Source: Saccharina japonica (lineage: Eukaryota > Sar > Phaeophyceae > Laminariales > Laminariaceae). From it: a stretch of 64,000 nt of DNA. The position numbers and the translations under genes are program-made. Position 1 is the first letter of the stretch. Every line of letters begins with the position of its first letter. The DNA is taken from contig MEHQ01003947.1 of the NCBI GenBank assembly GCA_008828725.1, positions 1 through 64,000 of the forward strand. Reading direction: 5' to 3'. This document shows, one piece after another, positions 1 through 11,018 of this stretch. Under the pieces are notes generated by a model. The model was not told the origin of the DNA and did not search any database. It saw only the letters and a program-made list of their open reading frames with translations.

Positions 1-80
1 TCCACAATAACGCCTGCGAATATATACGCAACCCTCTACAACTTTTGTAACCGTCGTTGCTGACACGATCCAAACGAACA
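1..80 (-). mobile_element. Copia LTR, partial (cut by window edge)
   Basis: These 80 bases are the exact reverse complement of the first 80 bases of the Copia LTR at 25747-25826 (80/80 by eye). The LTR outer end (TGTTCG, read on the minus strand) lies at 80; the rest is off the left edge. Perfect identity over a partial LTR suggests a recent insertion. Whether this is a solo LTR or the end of a full element cannot be decided here. Confidence 0.9.
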
Positions 81-2046
81 CAGCGCATCCCCGTATTCCC
101 GGGGACACAATGAACCCCTCCCAGGGAAGGGAGATACTATGTCATCTCCTAACAAAATATTTACTACTACTGTCTGTGCACGTATGAAAAGTACGTACGT
201 ACGTATATGACGTACATCGCAACCGCTGTATCTACTACCATGGTACAGTACAGTGTCGTACGTACGAGATGGTATGGTACGTACGATACTTGCGTTTAAT
301 GCTGCAGAATATGTAGTATGTGTGCCCTATTATATATTTCACGAAAAAATCGGTATGCATGCATGCACGAGCCGAATGATCTCGATCATCAGCACAGCCA
401 GTCTCGCGAGGGATTTTGCAAGGCCCTTTCGCGATGACCGTGGGACAACCGACAACAACGAACAACGTGCTCTCAGGAACAGCCACCCCCCCCCCTGTCC
501 CCCCTGGCCACATCTATTATAAATATATTTTCCATCAAACAACCCGCATTGATTCGGAGTCAACCCCCCTCGTTTCTATTTCCTTAACCATTTTGTACTC
601 TTATTAAGAATCTTCGTCGTCAATTTGTTCCCTATTTATTCCTATTATTTTTAATTTGAGCCTCTATCATCTCCATTACTACTTGCTTCAATGGCCCTAC
701 CGCCGTGGGGGTGGCAGGGCCTCTTATTCCCTAGTAAGTAATATAGTGCGTTTGACATGTAATGCATTTTCTCTGCCTCGTAGTTTGTGATCACAGAGCT
801 GGCATCTCTTCTTGAATCCAGGCCACCACCGCACGGACAATGAATGTGCTGGGTGTCGATGGATGAAAATAATGCACACACGTGCCATCGTGTGCCCAAA
901 CTGGTAGACATTCAGCTTGATCAAGCGCAGTGTGGTGCTTCTCTCGCGCGCGTGCGCTGCAACATTATTCGTGGTGGAAATCTGCGCCGTGTATTTTAAT
1001 GTATTTGATCGGTGCCAGTAGTTACGACTAGGAAGGAGAGAGAAAGGGAGGGCGAAGATAATAATAAATGGGATGGTGTGGGAGGTTCTCTCTTATGTGG
1101 TTGTGGTGTGGAGGACACACCGAGGTGGGTTGGTGTCTCGGGTCTTCACGGAACGGAGTGGGCAACCTCTGGTTGACCTTGAACTTGTGTGTAATGAGGC
1201 GGTACTATCTAGGGGAAGGGGACCTGGTATCCACAATGGATGAAAAAAAAAAAGGAGCCACGTAGCCACAGTCATGGCTCCGGGGCCCTCTCTACTTCTC
1301 GCGTACTCCGTGCGCCGTATTCCGTACCTCGGTACGAGGCATCAGTGTACAAGATATACCACAGAACGACCCTGGACCCTGGACGACCTATCTGATCTAT
1401 GATATGAGTGCGGTGCAATCAAAAGTGCGGCATCATGATTTTTACGGCGCATATCCATAAGTTACTCTTCAGTTGAAACCGCCCGCAAAAACAACTGTTA
1501 ATAGCGACTACAGTACGCACGTCGCCGTCCGTGCGATATCAAACGCCGAAAGGCATCGAAAGGCACCGAAGCTATTCATGGTCGAGCTGTTGATACAATG
1601 AGTCATTAATCCGTGAAGCTCACAGACCGCGCTCTCCACAACCGCGAGCCCAGCAGAAGAGGAGAAAATCAGAGCACAGCACACCCGACAGCGCCCTTGC
1701 TGCACAAATAATACTGATACAGCAGTATGTGATAATCAAGCGCCGTTGTTTGTGATCAGTACGTACGTAGGTCCAATAGGTGCAAAGCAGCAAAGCAGGT
1801 CCCACATATAGGTTCGTTTGTGGTTTGAAGCTTCCGAGCTCACACCGACCTGACGCCGGGCAATACGCCCATAATCTTGAGGTCATCACCGGCAAAGACA
1901 ACACGTACAGTAGTAAAGCGGCATCGGGCAGCGAGAGCTAAGGACGCAGTGGATGGACGGACGGCGGCTCGCTGCGCAAAATAATCATACTGGTACTGGT
2001 GGCATAGACAGCAGCCAAGATACTACTGCTGTCGTACTACTCGTAG
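81..2046. other. No gene recognised; partly conserved with 50.4-51.1 kb
   Basis: This holds GTAC-rich simple sequence near 190-290, poly-C near 490, and unremarkable DNA. From about 1440 onward patches align with 50545-51149 (for example the AACCGCGAGCCCAG motif near 1640 and 50764). This is the upstream part of the segmental duplication carrying genes A and B. A first exon of gene A is expected in or before this stretch, because exon 2047-2219 starts in mid-codon, but I could not identify it. Confidence 0.5.
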
Positions 2047-2219
2047 TTGGTACGAGTATGTCCCTGGGCGAATGCATGTACTCGTGCAGGCACCCCCTGT
2101 GGGGAGGAGAAGGCACGTGCATCACCGACGACGACCCATCGGTGGGCGAAAGATGCGAGTGTGACGAAGGCTTCGTTACCCGGGACTCCTTCGGGAGCCC
2201 TAGCTGCGTCTCCAAGCAG
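2047..2219 (+). CDS. Gene A, EGF-like exon of a multi-pass membrane protein
   Basis: This 173-nt exon is bounded by AG (2045-2046) and a GT donor (AAGCAG|GTGATG). The reading frame has six cysteines in EGF-like order: ECMYSC, then GTC, then RCECDEGF, then SC; the CxC-xxGF core is the classic EGF signature. The first codon is split and needs one base from an earlier exon; the exon ends on a codon boundary, compatible with the next exon at 3642. Gene B has a counterpart of the same length at 51150-51322 with mostly conservative changes. EGF modules are normally extracellular, so this is probably the ectodomain ahead of the hydrophobic segments coded downstream. The upstream exon, with any signal peptide, was not found. 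The assignment to one gene rests on phase and paralogue conservation, not on transcript data. Confidence 0.72.
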
Positions 2220-3641
2220 GTGATGTCGGATGATACAGTAGTATGTGTACACAGCTGTAGTACCAGCATACCAAGTAGTAGTATATGCGAGCGTCGTAGT
2301 ATGCTGGAGCGAGCACGCATGCTGAAATAATAATAGCATAGGAACGCACAACATGTTTTTCTTCTTTCCTTTTATTACGTATTTTCGCCCTTCTTTTCTC
2401 TTTCCCTCCCTCCTATGTACGCGTACGGTAGTCTGGACTCATATCCAGGGTCACACAGCAGGCTCTCCTCCCCCCTCCGGTTCGTGCGTTGATTTTTATC
2501 GCGATAATACTTCAGCCCTTTCTGCTCTGGTCGATTCGCGTCGAACGATGTTCATAACTCGATAGGCCTATTGTAGACGCTAGGACTATTGTAACATGTT
2601 GTGGTTTTCTCTGAAAGGTGTATACTAAACTATGGGGCCAAAAATGGGTGATAACAATAAATGATAGACTTGTTGGAGCCTACACAGGTGATGCCGTGAG
2701 GAGTGACAGTGTGGTAGGCTGTCGTCCTGTGCCATAACGTATGTGACTACTGGGCTGTCGTCCTGTGCCGCGACGTCTAGACCTGCTGGGTTGTCTTCCT
2801 CTGGTGCAGCGTCTAGAACAGCGCTGAGATCGCGAACAGGTTTATTTCGCTACATTGTTCCAGACGTCTACCAGTATTGCAGAAGGCTCCCTTTCAGCTG
2901 AAAACCGTCAAAACTTGTTATCTTACTACACCTCAAAAGGACAGGTTTGTTCATACACGCAGTATCAGCCTCCGCTACCGGAGTGTCAAAGAACAAACCG
3001 TGGTTTATTGTACCTAAGAGAATTTGGCATGTCAGCATCGGGGATCGGGGATCATAGAATGGTAAATGTATTTGGGGCACTGGGACCCTAAATAGCCAGT
3101 ACAGTAGTAGTATGTAACGAGCACACGCGTTGGCACACCTAAGCCGGCCACCAGCGAGTCAGAGGGATGTCTTGCGGGAAAAGCAGGAAGACATCCGGAA
3201 GTCGGTTGGCTAGCCAACGAAGACTGACGCTTGAGCCTTCTGACGCTCCCTCGGCTGTGTACTTATATATATAGGAGGTCCATAGGTTATCCGTAACACA
3301 GCTGCCTTGCTGCTCGCTGCCGCTCCCACCGCTTGCAGCGGCTACGAGTATTTGTGCTGAACGTTGAAAATGCATAGGCTACCCAGCCTTCACTCAAGAT
3401 AATTAGTATGCGATTATTTTTGACGTTGCACAAGCAAACGGGCTTGATTTACACGCTGAAGCGGCATTGAAAGTCGCCCAGAGGTCGCCCAAGGTATAAA
3501 ACAAAATACACACAGCGAAACAGCTCTCGCACGCACCCAAGGTATGGATTATACTCGCAGCAAGCGATCCAGCAAAATGAGGGATCTCCATGACCAATTC
3601 GAGCGCTGAAGTTGCTCTTCCATGCCCCCACGTTTGGCCAG
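2220..3641 (+). other. Gene A intron (EGF exon to first TM exon)
   Basis: Non-coding by inspection. The part from about 2575 to 3630 aligns in patches with 55570-56300 of block B (for example TGTGGTTTTCTCTGAAAGG near 2600 and 55593). A stretch near 3490-3600 is conserved too, but no frame is open in both copies, so I do not call an exon. Further small exons cannot be excluded. Confidence 0.45.
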
Positions 3642-3793
3642 GCTATTACATGGCTGTACGTAGTCATGGCCATGCTGGGGACGACGTCGACGTTGTTTTT
3701 CTTGTGGCACCTGCAACGACGTCGGTACATGTCAGAAATCGCTAGGCGCTCGCCAAAGGGGGTGATACGTCTACGACTGTTAATATCATCGAG
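3642..3793 (+). CDS. Gene A, transmembrane exon (TM1 plus basic tail)
   Basis: A 152-nt exon between a pyrimidine-rich tract ending TTTGGCCAG and a GTGAGA donor. It starts in phase 0, matching the EGF exon, and ends with two spare bases (AG) that join the first base of exon 9079 to make a serine codon. The peptide opens with a hydrophobic stretch (AITWLYVVMAMLGTTSTLFF) and continues LWHLQRRRYMSEIARRSPKG, a basic segment expected on the cytoplasmic side. The paralogous exon 56302-56453 has the same length and the same splice sites, with I/V-type replacements inside the membrane segment and a nearly invariant WHLQRRRYM motif. No known family was recognised from the motif. Confidence 0.78.
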
Positions 3794-4105
3794 GTGAGAG
3801 GGGGGAGGGGGGAGGGGGAGTGATCGTGCTAATCTTCTCGCATAAAACTTGCTGTTTCTCTGGTGACCATTATTGCGCTAGTTTTGTCGTCCAATTAAAA
3901 TTTTGAGCGGGAAGCCGTTGCCCAGGTCTCCTGAATTGTGGCGCCCAAGTTGTGGAAATTTGTGTTGGTATGATAGGTTGTCTGTCTCCTCTGTACCCCT
4001 CCGTCCCCACTTGACTTTATTATATACCTGGTATATACAAGGGCTCCGCATGGATGCCGGCTTCGGATAGGGAAATATACACAATCTAGTTGGTACCGTC
4101 CTTAG

Positions 4106-4283
4106 TAAAAGAGGTTATACGAGCAAGGAGGAAGGCAAACGCAAGATACACATCGAGTAAAACTACGTCAGGAGGGGAGGGGTATACTATTGCTAGAAAC
4201 AAAGTAAAAGAGACGGTTGAGAAGAAGAAGAAAGGGACACGGAAAGGCGTAGGTAATAAAACGAATGAAGGCTTTGATGGAAA
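4106..4283 (+). pseudogene. LINE fragment, part upstream of the RT domain
   Basis: An open stretch reading VIRARRKANARY, then IARNKVKETVEKKKK, then NKTNEGFDGN. It resembles the linker between endonuclease and reverse transcriptase in non-LTR retrotransposons. Its last residues are nearly repeated at 6076-6104 (NKTNGYFDGG), where the RT-side part resumes. I read both as one LINE broken by the ~1.8-kb insertion between them. Only this fragment survives; no start codon or endonuclease is visible upstream. Confidence 0.5.
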
Positions 4284-4509
4284 TCACGCCGATACTATCG
4301 TGGGTAACTCTCAGGCGTGTTACACTTCCACTGCGTCAATTTCCAAATACAATCGCGTACGTCGTCGCCGCTTATTAAACGCGCACGGAAGGGGGATGTA
4401 CGGTCGTACGTTGTCGCAGGAACCCCAATAACACCGTGCCGCCCTACTTGATAGGGCGCACTGTTGAGAGGACCGGATCTGTTGAGTTGCGGTGGCACCA
4501 GGCCACCAG

Positions 4510-5020
4510 TATCGAGGTTCGTTACGAGTCCATGAAGGCGACCAGACCCAACAGGGGTCGGTTATCGTGCGCACCCGCGACGACGTCCGGGATACGCGTT
4601 CCGGGGTAGGAGCAGGCGGCGGCGCCGTCGCTCTCACGGTGGCGTTGCTGTCGGGTCATCCGACATTGCCGGAAATGCCCCCCTGTCGTCGTATCCGTAC
4701 GGTAACGAGGTTAGAGTGTGGAGGTACACGAAAGCCCTCGAGGCACAGGTGGTAGCGAAGGCAGGAATTGATCCCAGTGAAGTCACTCAACACTCATCTC
4801 GTATCGGTGCAGCCACTACGCTGGCGGCCGGGGGGGAGGTGCCGCAGGGGGTGTTCCAGAGATCAGGAAGATGGAAGTCATCAGAGTCTTCCAAGGCACA
4901 TACCCGCAACAACTCGGAGGACGCGGGTTAGTACCTCGTAATATAGAAAAGGCTGGGAACTCAGGGCAGAGGCAGCCAGGTCACGTACCGTGTGGGGCCA
5001 AACACCGTAGTATCGACGCG
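4510..5020 (+). pseudogene. Decayed tyrosine recombinase (Crypton/DIRS-like)
   Basis: The plus-strand frames 4510-4640 and 4716-4931 read as the C-terminal catalytic half of a eukaryotic transposon tyrosine recombinase. Visible parts are VRYESMKATRP near 4515, then TKALEAQVVAKAGIDPSEVT, then the box-B motif HSSRIGAATTLAAGGEVPQ (H at 4791, R at 4800), GRWKSSESSK, and HTRNNSEDAG. In this family the nucleophilic tyrosine normally precedes TRNN; here the codon at 4899-4901 is CAT (His). A stop follows at 4929, although related sequence appears to continue to about 5020. Frame breaks and the missing tyrosine make it inactive. It lies inside the interrupted LINE. Crypton or DIRS/Ngaro origin cannot be separated without the N-terminal half. 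Confidence 0.62.
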
Positions 5021-5466
5021 ACTTCGGAGTTGGGGTATGTCAATGTTTTTCTACCATTGGGGGTCTCGGTCGTCCGAGACTGCGTATGTTAGGGCCCTGA
5101 CCAGTCGGCTGGGGGGGGGACTCCCGGGTACTGGCAGTACCATAGGGGACGAGAAGCAGCGGCCGGTGCCACGGCTCTCGCAGCACGCCAGTGGAGCACC
5201 GGGTCCTCGCGAGAGAAACCACAACAGTAGGCCTAGCCTAAGCCCATTAGTCGGCAGCGGGCAGTGTTGTGCGATCTGATCGTGTGCCTCTGCTCTATTA
5301 ACGCAGGTATGCACATCAAGCACGATATACTCGACAGTGGACACCTATTTCCGTCATCCTTGCCTCTCGCCAGAATAAACCCTTACGTCGGTAGAGCCCA
5401 TACGTCGGCAGAGCCCATGACTCGTACCAAAAATTAATTTGGTTGGTTGACAACAAAAACTCATAC

Positions 5467-6032
5467 CAGTCTGACAAAAAATATAAGGGACATTTGGAAC
5501 TAGCAGAATCTATAGAAATAAATTCTACGAAATGTAGGGCCGAAGTTCGATTCTCGGCATCCCCACGACCTCCCTTTTTGTTTAAACACTTTTTTTTTTC
5601 CTTTTTTTTTTTCCTTTGTGAATGTCGTCACAACCAAGTAGCACTCGGACCAGATAATGTAAAATCGCCGGTTGAACAGCAATAATGTATGATAGCATCG
5701 CAACGAGCAGTTCTTGAGGTGGTTAAAAGCACCAAAAACACCATAAAAAACTAATGTAAAAATACTTAATTGTTCGGCCTGGGAGAGCTCTGTAAACCAC
5801 AGAAAAAATCCTTACTGGCAAAAATTGCGCGAAATCCCGAGAAGCCGAGGGGGGATGATAATTAAGCATCCCCGGGTCCATTTTGTTTTTTTTTAAGGCT
5901 CTACCATCTCTGCAGAATGATACAACTCTAAATGATTCTTAGTTCTACTTTAACGGTGCTGTAACAGTCCTTTTTTAAATGTCCCTTATATTTTTTGTCT
6001 TAAACATTTCCCTTATATTTTTTGTCAGACTG
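5467..6032. mobile_element. MITE with CAGTCTGAC terminal inverted repeats, 4-bp TSD
   Basis: A 566-bp element. The left end starts CAGTCTGACAAAAAATATAA at 5467; the right end at 6032 is its reverse complement. A second inverted copy of the inner repeat lies at 5978-6000. The flanks are ATAC at 5463-5466 and ATAC at 6033-6036, a plausible 4-bp target duplication. Inside are poly-T runs and no credible transposase frame, so it is non-autonomous. The superfamily is unassigned. Confidence 0.8.
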
Positions 6033-6075
6033 ATACGTAATTATGTATTCCTGTACTTTACTTAGAAATAGTATG

Positions 6076-8370
6076 CTTAATAAAACGAATGGATACTTTG
6101 ATGGAGGGATGAAGCAGATGTGGGTGGGGATAAAAGGGACACTGGGCAAACAAGCAGGAGATACAGACACGGGGATAGCTAAATTAATAGCACAACATGG
6201 AAAAAAAGTTATGAGTTCCACGGGGAAAAGTGAAGTACTTGTAGAGCATTACCGCAAGCTAGGAACTCCCACAACCAACGAAACGTTCGACGAAGAATTC
6301 GAGAACGAAATCAACGTGTGGGCAGAGGCGATCGTAGATGCATCAGAAAGGGAAGCCAGTGACTCAGAAGGGTTACAGGGAGAGTTCACAAGATAAAAAG
6401 TAAATAGGTTTGTAGCTAAACTTAAGAATAGAAAGGCAGCAGGGGCAGACCACACAGTTAAATGATTTATTAAGTACGGGGGGGAAGGAATGCTTACCAT
6501 GATGGTTACGACGTAAGTTGTATAACTGGATATGGAAAAATGGGTATACACCTAAGAGGTGGAGAGAAGGAGTAGTAGTAAACTTGTTTATAAAAGGAGA
6601 CAAGGCTGATCCGGGTAACTATAGGGGGATAACGCTACTATGCACGGTAGGTAAAACATTCTGTAGAATTTTGAACGATAGAATGGGAATGATGATGGAG
6701 AAGGGGGAAAACAATAGCGAAGGGCAAGCAGGAATTTGGCCAAACCGTAGCTGCGTAGACCATGTGTACACATTAGGTAAGATAATCCAAGGTAGGAAAG
6801 ACGCGGGGCTAACAACGTACTGTTTATTTCTATATGTACAGAAGGCCTACGACGCAGTATGGAGAAATGGGCTGCGGAAAAAGTTGTGGGAAGTAGGGAC
6901 CAGAGGAAAATCTGTGGAGAATGATAAGAAAATGGCGGAATGTGCGAGAAGTGCTGTGATGCTGGACAGGGAAATATCGAAGTACGTTGATATATTACAA
7001 GGAGTTGCACAGGGATGTACGCTATCACCTATCCTATTCAAGGTTTGTATTAAGGACATGATAGTAGCAGTAGAAGCAGCATCGCAGGGGGTCACGGTGG
7101 GGGAAGATACGGTGTCGGGATTGATGTTTGCGGATAATTTCGTGGGCATATCAGAAACAACCGAAGGACTGCAGAAACAAATAGAGAAGGCACTAGTAGA
7201 GTACACCAGGACGTGGAGAGTGACGGCGAACGTAAAAAAGTGCGTAGTAGTTGTATGTAACGAAGATAAGGAGAGTCCGGTAACTTGTAAGTGGAAGTGG
7301 GGAGAGGTGAATTGCCGATCGTAAACCAGTATACATACCTTGGCGTAGAGATATCAAAATACTGCTCTTGAGATGCACACATAACAAAAATAATAGGTAA
7401 GGGTAAAGCACACGTAGGCGAGATGGAAGCGATCCTAACAGACTCGCACCTTGACACTAGAATTAAGAGATAGAGGTATCCTGGCGAATGTGATTGTACC
7501 GAAGCAAGAATTGCACGAGAAGTATGAGAAGGGAACGCCAAGCTCGTAAAACAGCTGGAAACAATACAGATGACAGCAGCTAAAAAAGTGCTAGCATGCT
7601 CAAGGACGACGAGTAATACAGTATTGAGAACATAACTGGGAATACTCCCACTTAAGACCAATAGAGACGTGCGCAAGTTAAAAATGGCAATATAAAGTAA
7701 AGAACGTGCCAAAAATAAGAAATTACCATCCATAGTTGATAAATATGTATGGGAGAAAGTAACCAAAGGGCAAGCTGGAATAAGGTGGGATAGCGAAGTC
7801 GAGAAAGTATGGAAGGATACAGTAAACCAAAAAGAGATGCTGGTCATGGAGAAATTTAGGGGGTACGAGACAGAAGTAAAAGAAAGGATAGACAGAAGGC
7901 AAAGGCTAGCGCTAAGAAATAAGGTAGCAGGGGGGAAACACTCAGAGATATACGGGGGGTTAAGATAAGGGATATGAATGAAAACATATTTGCACGGCCC
8001 AATGGACTTCGCGAAAACGTTGAACCTGCGATTTCGTGTAGGCGACCTGGACCTGGAAGAAAGAAGAAGGAGGTCTATCAGTAGCCGAGAAATTGAGAGT
8101 AAACTGAACATAGTGGGAGAATGTGAAAAATACAAGGAGGAACGGGATGTGTTAGAAGGGGAAATCAGGAAAATAGTCGAATGTGACATACAGAAGTTTG
8201 GTACCCTAGATAGTAGCGAGAAAACGGTCGTTATCTTAGGAGATATATGGTGGCCACAGGCGGCGAAACAGGAAGGGGATAGGATTAACAAAAAAAGTAT
8301 TTGTAATATATGGAAACAACGTAATGAGCGCCCAAATGTTGGAGGTGTCTCTCTTAGGAGTAGGAACGGT
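6076..8370 (+). pseudogene. LINE (non-LTR retrotransposon) reverse transcriptase, degenerate
   Basis: The 268-codon frame at 6518-7324 carries ordered RT motifs: WIWKNGYTPKRWREG, then NYRGITLLCTVGKTFCRIL, then a motif-A region FLYVQKAYDAVW, motif B GVAQGCTLSPILF, motif C GLMFADNFV, and WRVTANVKKC. The family normally has an aspartate in motif A (FxDxxKAFD) and ADD in motif C. Here motif A has Y at the catalytic position and motif C reads ADN, so the enzyme is dead. Upstream LNKTNGYFDGGMKQMWVGIKG and AKLKNRKAAGAD (near 6415) are the usual pre-RT segments, separated by stops. Downstream YLGVEIS (near 7340) and CEKYKEERDVLEGEI (near 8115) are the thumb and C-terminal parts, in shifted frames. 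It lies in gene A intron 2, sense to the gene. Confidence 0.8.
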
Positions 8371-8985
8371 GCTCCGTCTCGAAAGGGATGCGAGGTCAAC
8401 GGTCAAACGACTACGGCAAGCAACAAATGAGTACCCCCCCCCCCTCCCCCCCTTCAGTATATGATATATTTGTAGGTTGGGCTGGCGTCGGTTGGCATCG
8501 ACGCTGTAAAACACGCCACTCGCTGCGTGAGCTAGACAACCAGGGTGCCGTTTTTTTTTGTTTTTGTTTTTGGCGTCACCAAAGCTGGCGGTCGAGTAGA
8601 TCATTTGTGCGGGGTGGAGAACCTTTGCTCGGCACAAGGGGAATGGTCGTATCACGTAGTGTTAATATGGTAAGGCATCCGCGAGGCAGTTACATAGTAA
8701 ATCCCATTGCTGTCTCCGGAAGTGGCCACACCAGAAATAAAATTAACTCATTGAAGCTGTCGTCCATATGCAAGTCCGCCTCAGAGGCGGTTCTTAGCAG
8801 GATGCAGCTCACCCTCCATGCGACTCGCCCAATACCTCACGGCGCTTCGCGCTTGGTGCAAGCAATGTCTGCCTGGTTGGTGAAAACCCAACGTGCTCCG
8901 TCCCGGCATTGTAGGGATGCGAGGGTCTATGGTCATATGACTACGGCCGTGCACGACATGAGTACACCCCCCCCCCCCTTCGTTT
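8371..8985 (-). repeat. Dispersed repeat D (poly-G/C-containing), minus orientation
   Basis: This matches 21740-22550 in reverse complement. Shared landmarks are the CTCGAAAGGGATGCG edge, TGAGTACCCCCCCC tracts at 8428 and 8960, GTCTCCGGAAGTGGCCAC near 8712, and GATGCAGCTCACCCTCCATG near 8801. There are two poly-C tracts, as in the tandem pair at 21.7-22.5 kb. No coding capacity; frames across it are shadows. Confidence 0.7.
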
Positions 8986-9078
8986 CCGTCGATGTTGCTG
9001 CCTCCTTCGTTCCCGCGGTGCTTCGATCTCCCCGTTGGCCGTGAAACATTCATCATCACTCATCGTGTTGATCGGAAG

Positions 9079-9250
9079 CTTGGCCGCTGCGTGTAGCACG
9101 GTGGTAACAACCGTCGCGTTGTCTCGGAGGGGAGAGGCGTCCTTGTGGGACGGGGGCATGTTCTACGTGTACTACAGCTGTGCCTTTCCCTTCATCATGT
9201 TCGCCTCCATGGAACTCTTGGAGCTATGGTTGAACTGCCTACCGTCACAG
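9079..9250 (+). CDS. Gene A, third recognised exon (hydrophobic segments)
   Basis: A 172-nt exon between GGAAG (acceptor AG at 9077-9078) and a CAG|GTGCGA donor. Its first base completes the codon left by exon 3642-3793, and it ends in phase 0. The peptide runs LAAACSTVVTTVALSRRGEA, then SLWDGGMFYVYYSCAFPFIM, then FASMELLELWLNCLPSQ. A weak and a strong membrane-compatible stretch flank RRGEASLWDGG. The gene B copy, 58070-58241, has the same length with many third-position changes (for example GCG/GCC, GAC/GAT, CTC/CTG), which supports coding on this strand. The acceptor follows the first-AG rule: no AG occurs in the preceding ~115 nt. A longer exon beginning further upstream, where the frame stays open in both copies, is the alternative. 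Confidence 0.72.
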
Positions 9251-10344
9251 GTGCGAAGCTGTGTTGTCATCTCACAACACTATCTGCCACAGTTGGAGTA
9301 TTTTGTTTGTATATTTGTTTGAAAACATATTTTAAAAAAAATCGTTTGTGGCCACTGGAACGTTTTGAGCTGCACCAGCTGCTTGTTCGTTTGGGTCAAG
9401 CTTGCTCGGAGTGTGCAGGGTAAGCTGCCTTCGGTTTCGGATAAGAGTCGGTCGGAAACCGGTCCCCGATGGTAAGTAACTAGTGGTGGATATCGTATGT
9501 ATCGAAAAGTTCGATATACCGAAACAAGGTACATTGATCGAACGCATTTTTCCTAAATCCTTGGCATTCCCGTATTTATTTCGCTGATACTGAACGAAAT
9601 TTTTCGGTGTGTAATATCGAATATCGCCAATCGTACATACCAGGGTTTCGATCAGATTTTTCGTTCATCTATATTGTATTATCCATCACTATTCATAATA
9701 AGGAACACCAGCATGCACTATAGTCGGCATGCTTCTCTGAACGGGCCCAAAGCAGGGAAACGCGCACGTGAGAGCAATCTCCAACGAGCGCAGGAGGACC
9801 GTTTTCACATTACCAGATACAAGTACTGGTGGGTGTTTCCTTTTCAACTTGGACGGCGAAATCGGCGGTGATATATAGAGCCAAGTATATCGTGGGTGTC
9901 GGGAGCCAGCCGGCGAGAACATGATTGGGCCAGAGTAATAAATTGCTCGCTCTTGTATCTTGCGTTTTCAATATCGATCTCGAAAGCGCCGAGGTCCTAA
10001 CTCCTTATTTCACCCTGCCCTTCCTTCGGTGGCTAACACCATACAACGCAGTTGGATTAGCATGGCATCGGAATACAAAAACGGTGTCGTTAGTGCTGCT
10101 TTCGAAAGGGCAATCGTTCGAAAGAGGAGGGTTGGGAGGGCGTCACTGTAGATAAACTCCCCTCCACAAGCTGTGCTGAGACCTGCCAGTACTACGTACG
10201 ATACAGGATAACGGAAGAACTTCTGAAGTGCGCAGGGGGGAAGGTGCCGCCGACAATTTCGCAGCTGGGGGCAAGACGCGCATGTTGACCTTTCCATTCC
10301 GTGATTATGCTGCACGAACTCGCGCAATGCATCTCATGCGGCAG

Positions 10345-10530
10345 ATGTTAGGTCCGGGTAGCGCCATGGCCAAGCTTAAACGGGACGGGGAGGATAAGTA
10401 CCTTTTCGTGCGGATGGGGGTGTCCAACGGAGTGCTTGTTGGGTTAATTGGGCCCTTGTCGATGATCTTCAGGCAGAGGCGTCTCATCAGCGTGTTGCAT
10501 ATTGTAACACTGTTTTCTGCGCCGCTTTCG
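10345..10530 (+). CDS. Gene A, fourth recognised exon (TM segments)
   Basis: A 186-nt, 62-codon exon in phase 0 at both ends, bounded by GCGGCAG and GTGAGT. Peptide landmarks are AMAKLKRDGEDKYLFVRMG, then VSNGVLVGLIGPLSMIF (membrane segment), then RQRRLISVLHIVTLFSAPLS (second segment). The paralogue 59359-59544 has the same length and splice sites; MAKLKRDG and LIGPLS are invariant while membrane residues drift conservatively. The ~68 nt before the acceptor are free of AG and contain a pyrimidine run, which is why I place the start here although the frame is open further upstream. Confidence 0.75.
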
Positions 10531-10756
10531 GTGAGTGGTGTGGGGCGAGGCTGTGTGACGCGCAGTAGGACTGACCGTCCGAGTGGGTTGACGGATACAT
10601 ACATGTGTGCGTACAAAACAAGATTAATACGCGCACTCGAATAGGCCGAGTTTTCACGCAGAGTGTACTTGCAAACAAAAGCTGTTACTCTTTTGCTTGA
10701 AGAACAATACTGCTGTATCACAGGTACTTGCTAGAGCAAAATAGGCCAGTACCTGG

Positions 10757-11018
10757 TACGTTACTGTAGACCAAGTGGAATGAGGAACTACTTTGATGAC
10801 AAATACAAATTTTGAGTCACCTCCATCGAGGGGTCGTGCTGATGTGGGTATTATGCTAGCGATCAGCAACTCAGTAAGGGTCTGGCTACTTCTGCTGTAG
10901 CAAAATTTGGATTTATACTTGCATCAACACGACCCCTAGATGGAAGCGATAAAGTCAAATGCACTGTCAGTCATCGAAAAACAGTGATTACTCATCCAAC
11001 TTGGTCTACAGTAGCGTA
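10757..11018. repeat. Fold-back (inverted-repeat) element, copy 1
   Basis: The left arm begins CGTTACTGTAGACCAAGT and passes through CACCTCCATCGAGGGGTCGTG; the right arm mirrors it through CACGACCCCTAGATGGA and ends CTTGGTCTACAGTAGCG. The arms are ~100 bp, imperfectly inverted, with a short unpaired centre. An orthologous copy lies at 59769-60017 in block B, so it predates the A/B duplication or was copied with it. No coding capacity. Confidence 0.65.

Larger units (their letters stand above)
3794..9078 (+). other. Gene A intron 2, filled with transposon remnants
   Basis: A 5.3-kb intron; the gene B counterpart (56454-58069) is 1.6 kb. The first ~200 bases align with block B. A LINE remnant interrupted by a recombinase relic and a MITE follows, then a poly-G/C dispersed repeat (8371-8985). 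The last ~115 bases before the acceptor at 9078 lack AG and contain a C-rich tract. Confidence 0.6.

Noticed and set aside
3449-3730. Minus-strand frame conserved near 56039-56257
   Set aside because: The similarity follows from the segmental duplication. The plus strand has the splice sites and membrane exon, and the minus frame has no motif.
7092-8399. 435-codon minus-strand frame
   Set aside because: It is antisense to the LINE RT region and has no motif. An AG-rich sense strand gives a stop-poor complement.
8388-9044. 218-codon plus-strand ORF
   Set aside because: It crosses the LINE/repeat D boundary and two poly-C tracts; the same DNA occurs inverted at 21.7-22.5 kb without the frame. 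Only its end overlaps the real exon region, in a different frame.
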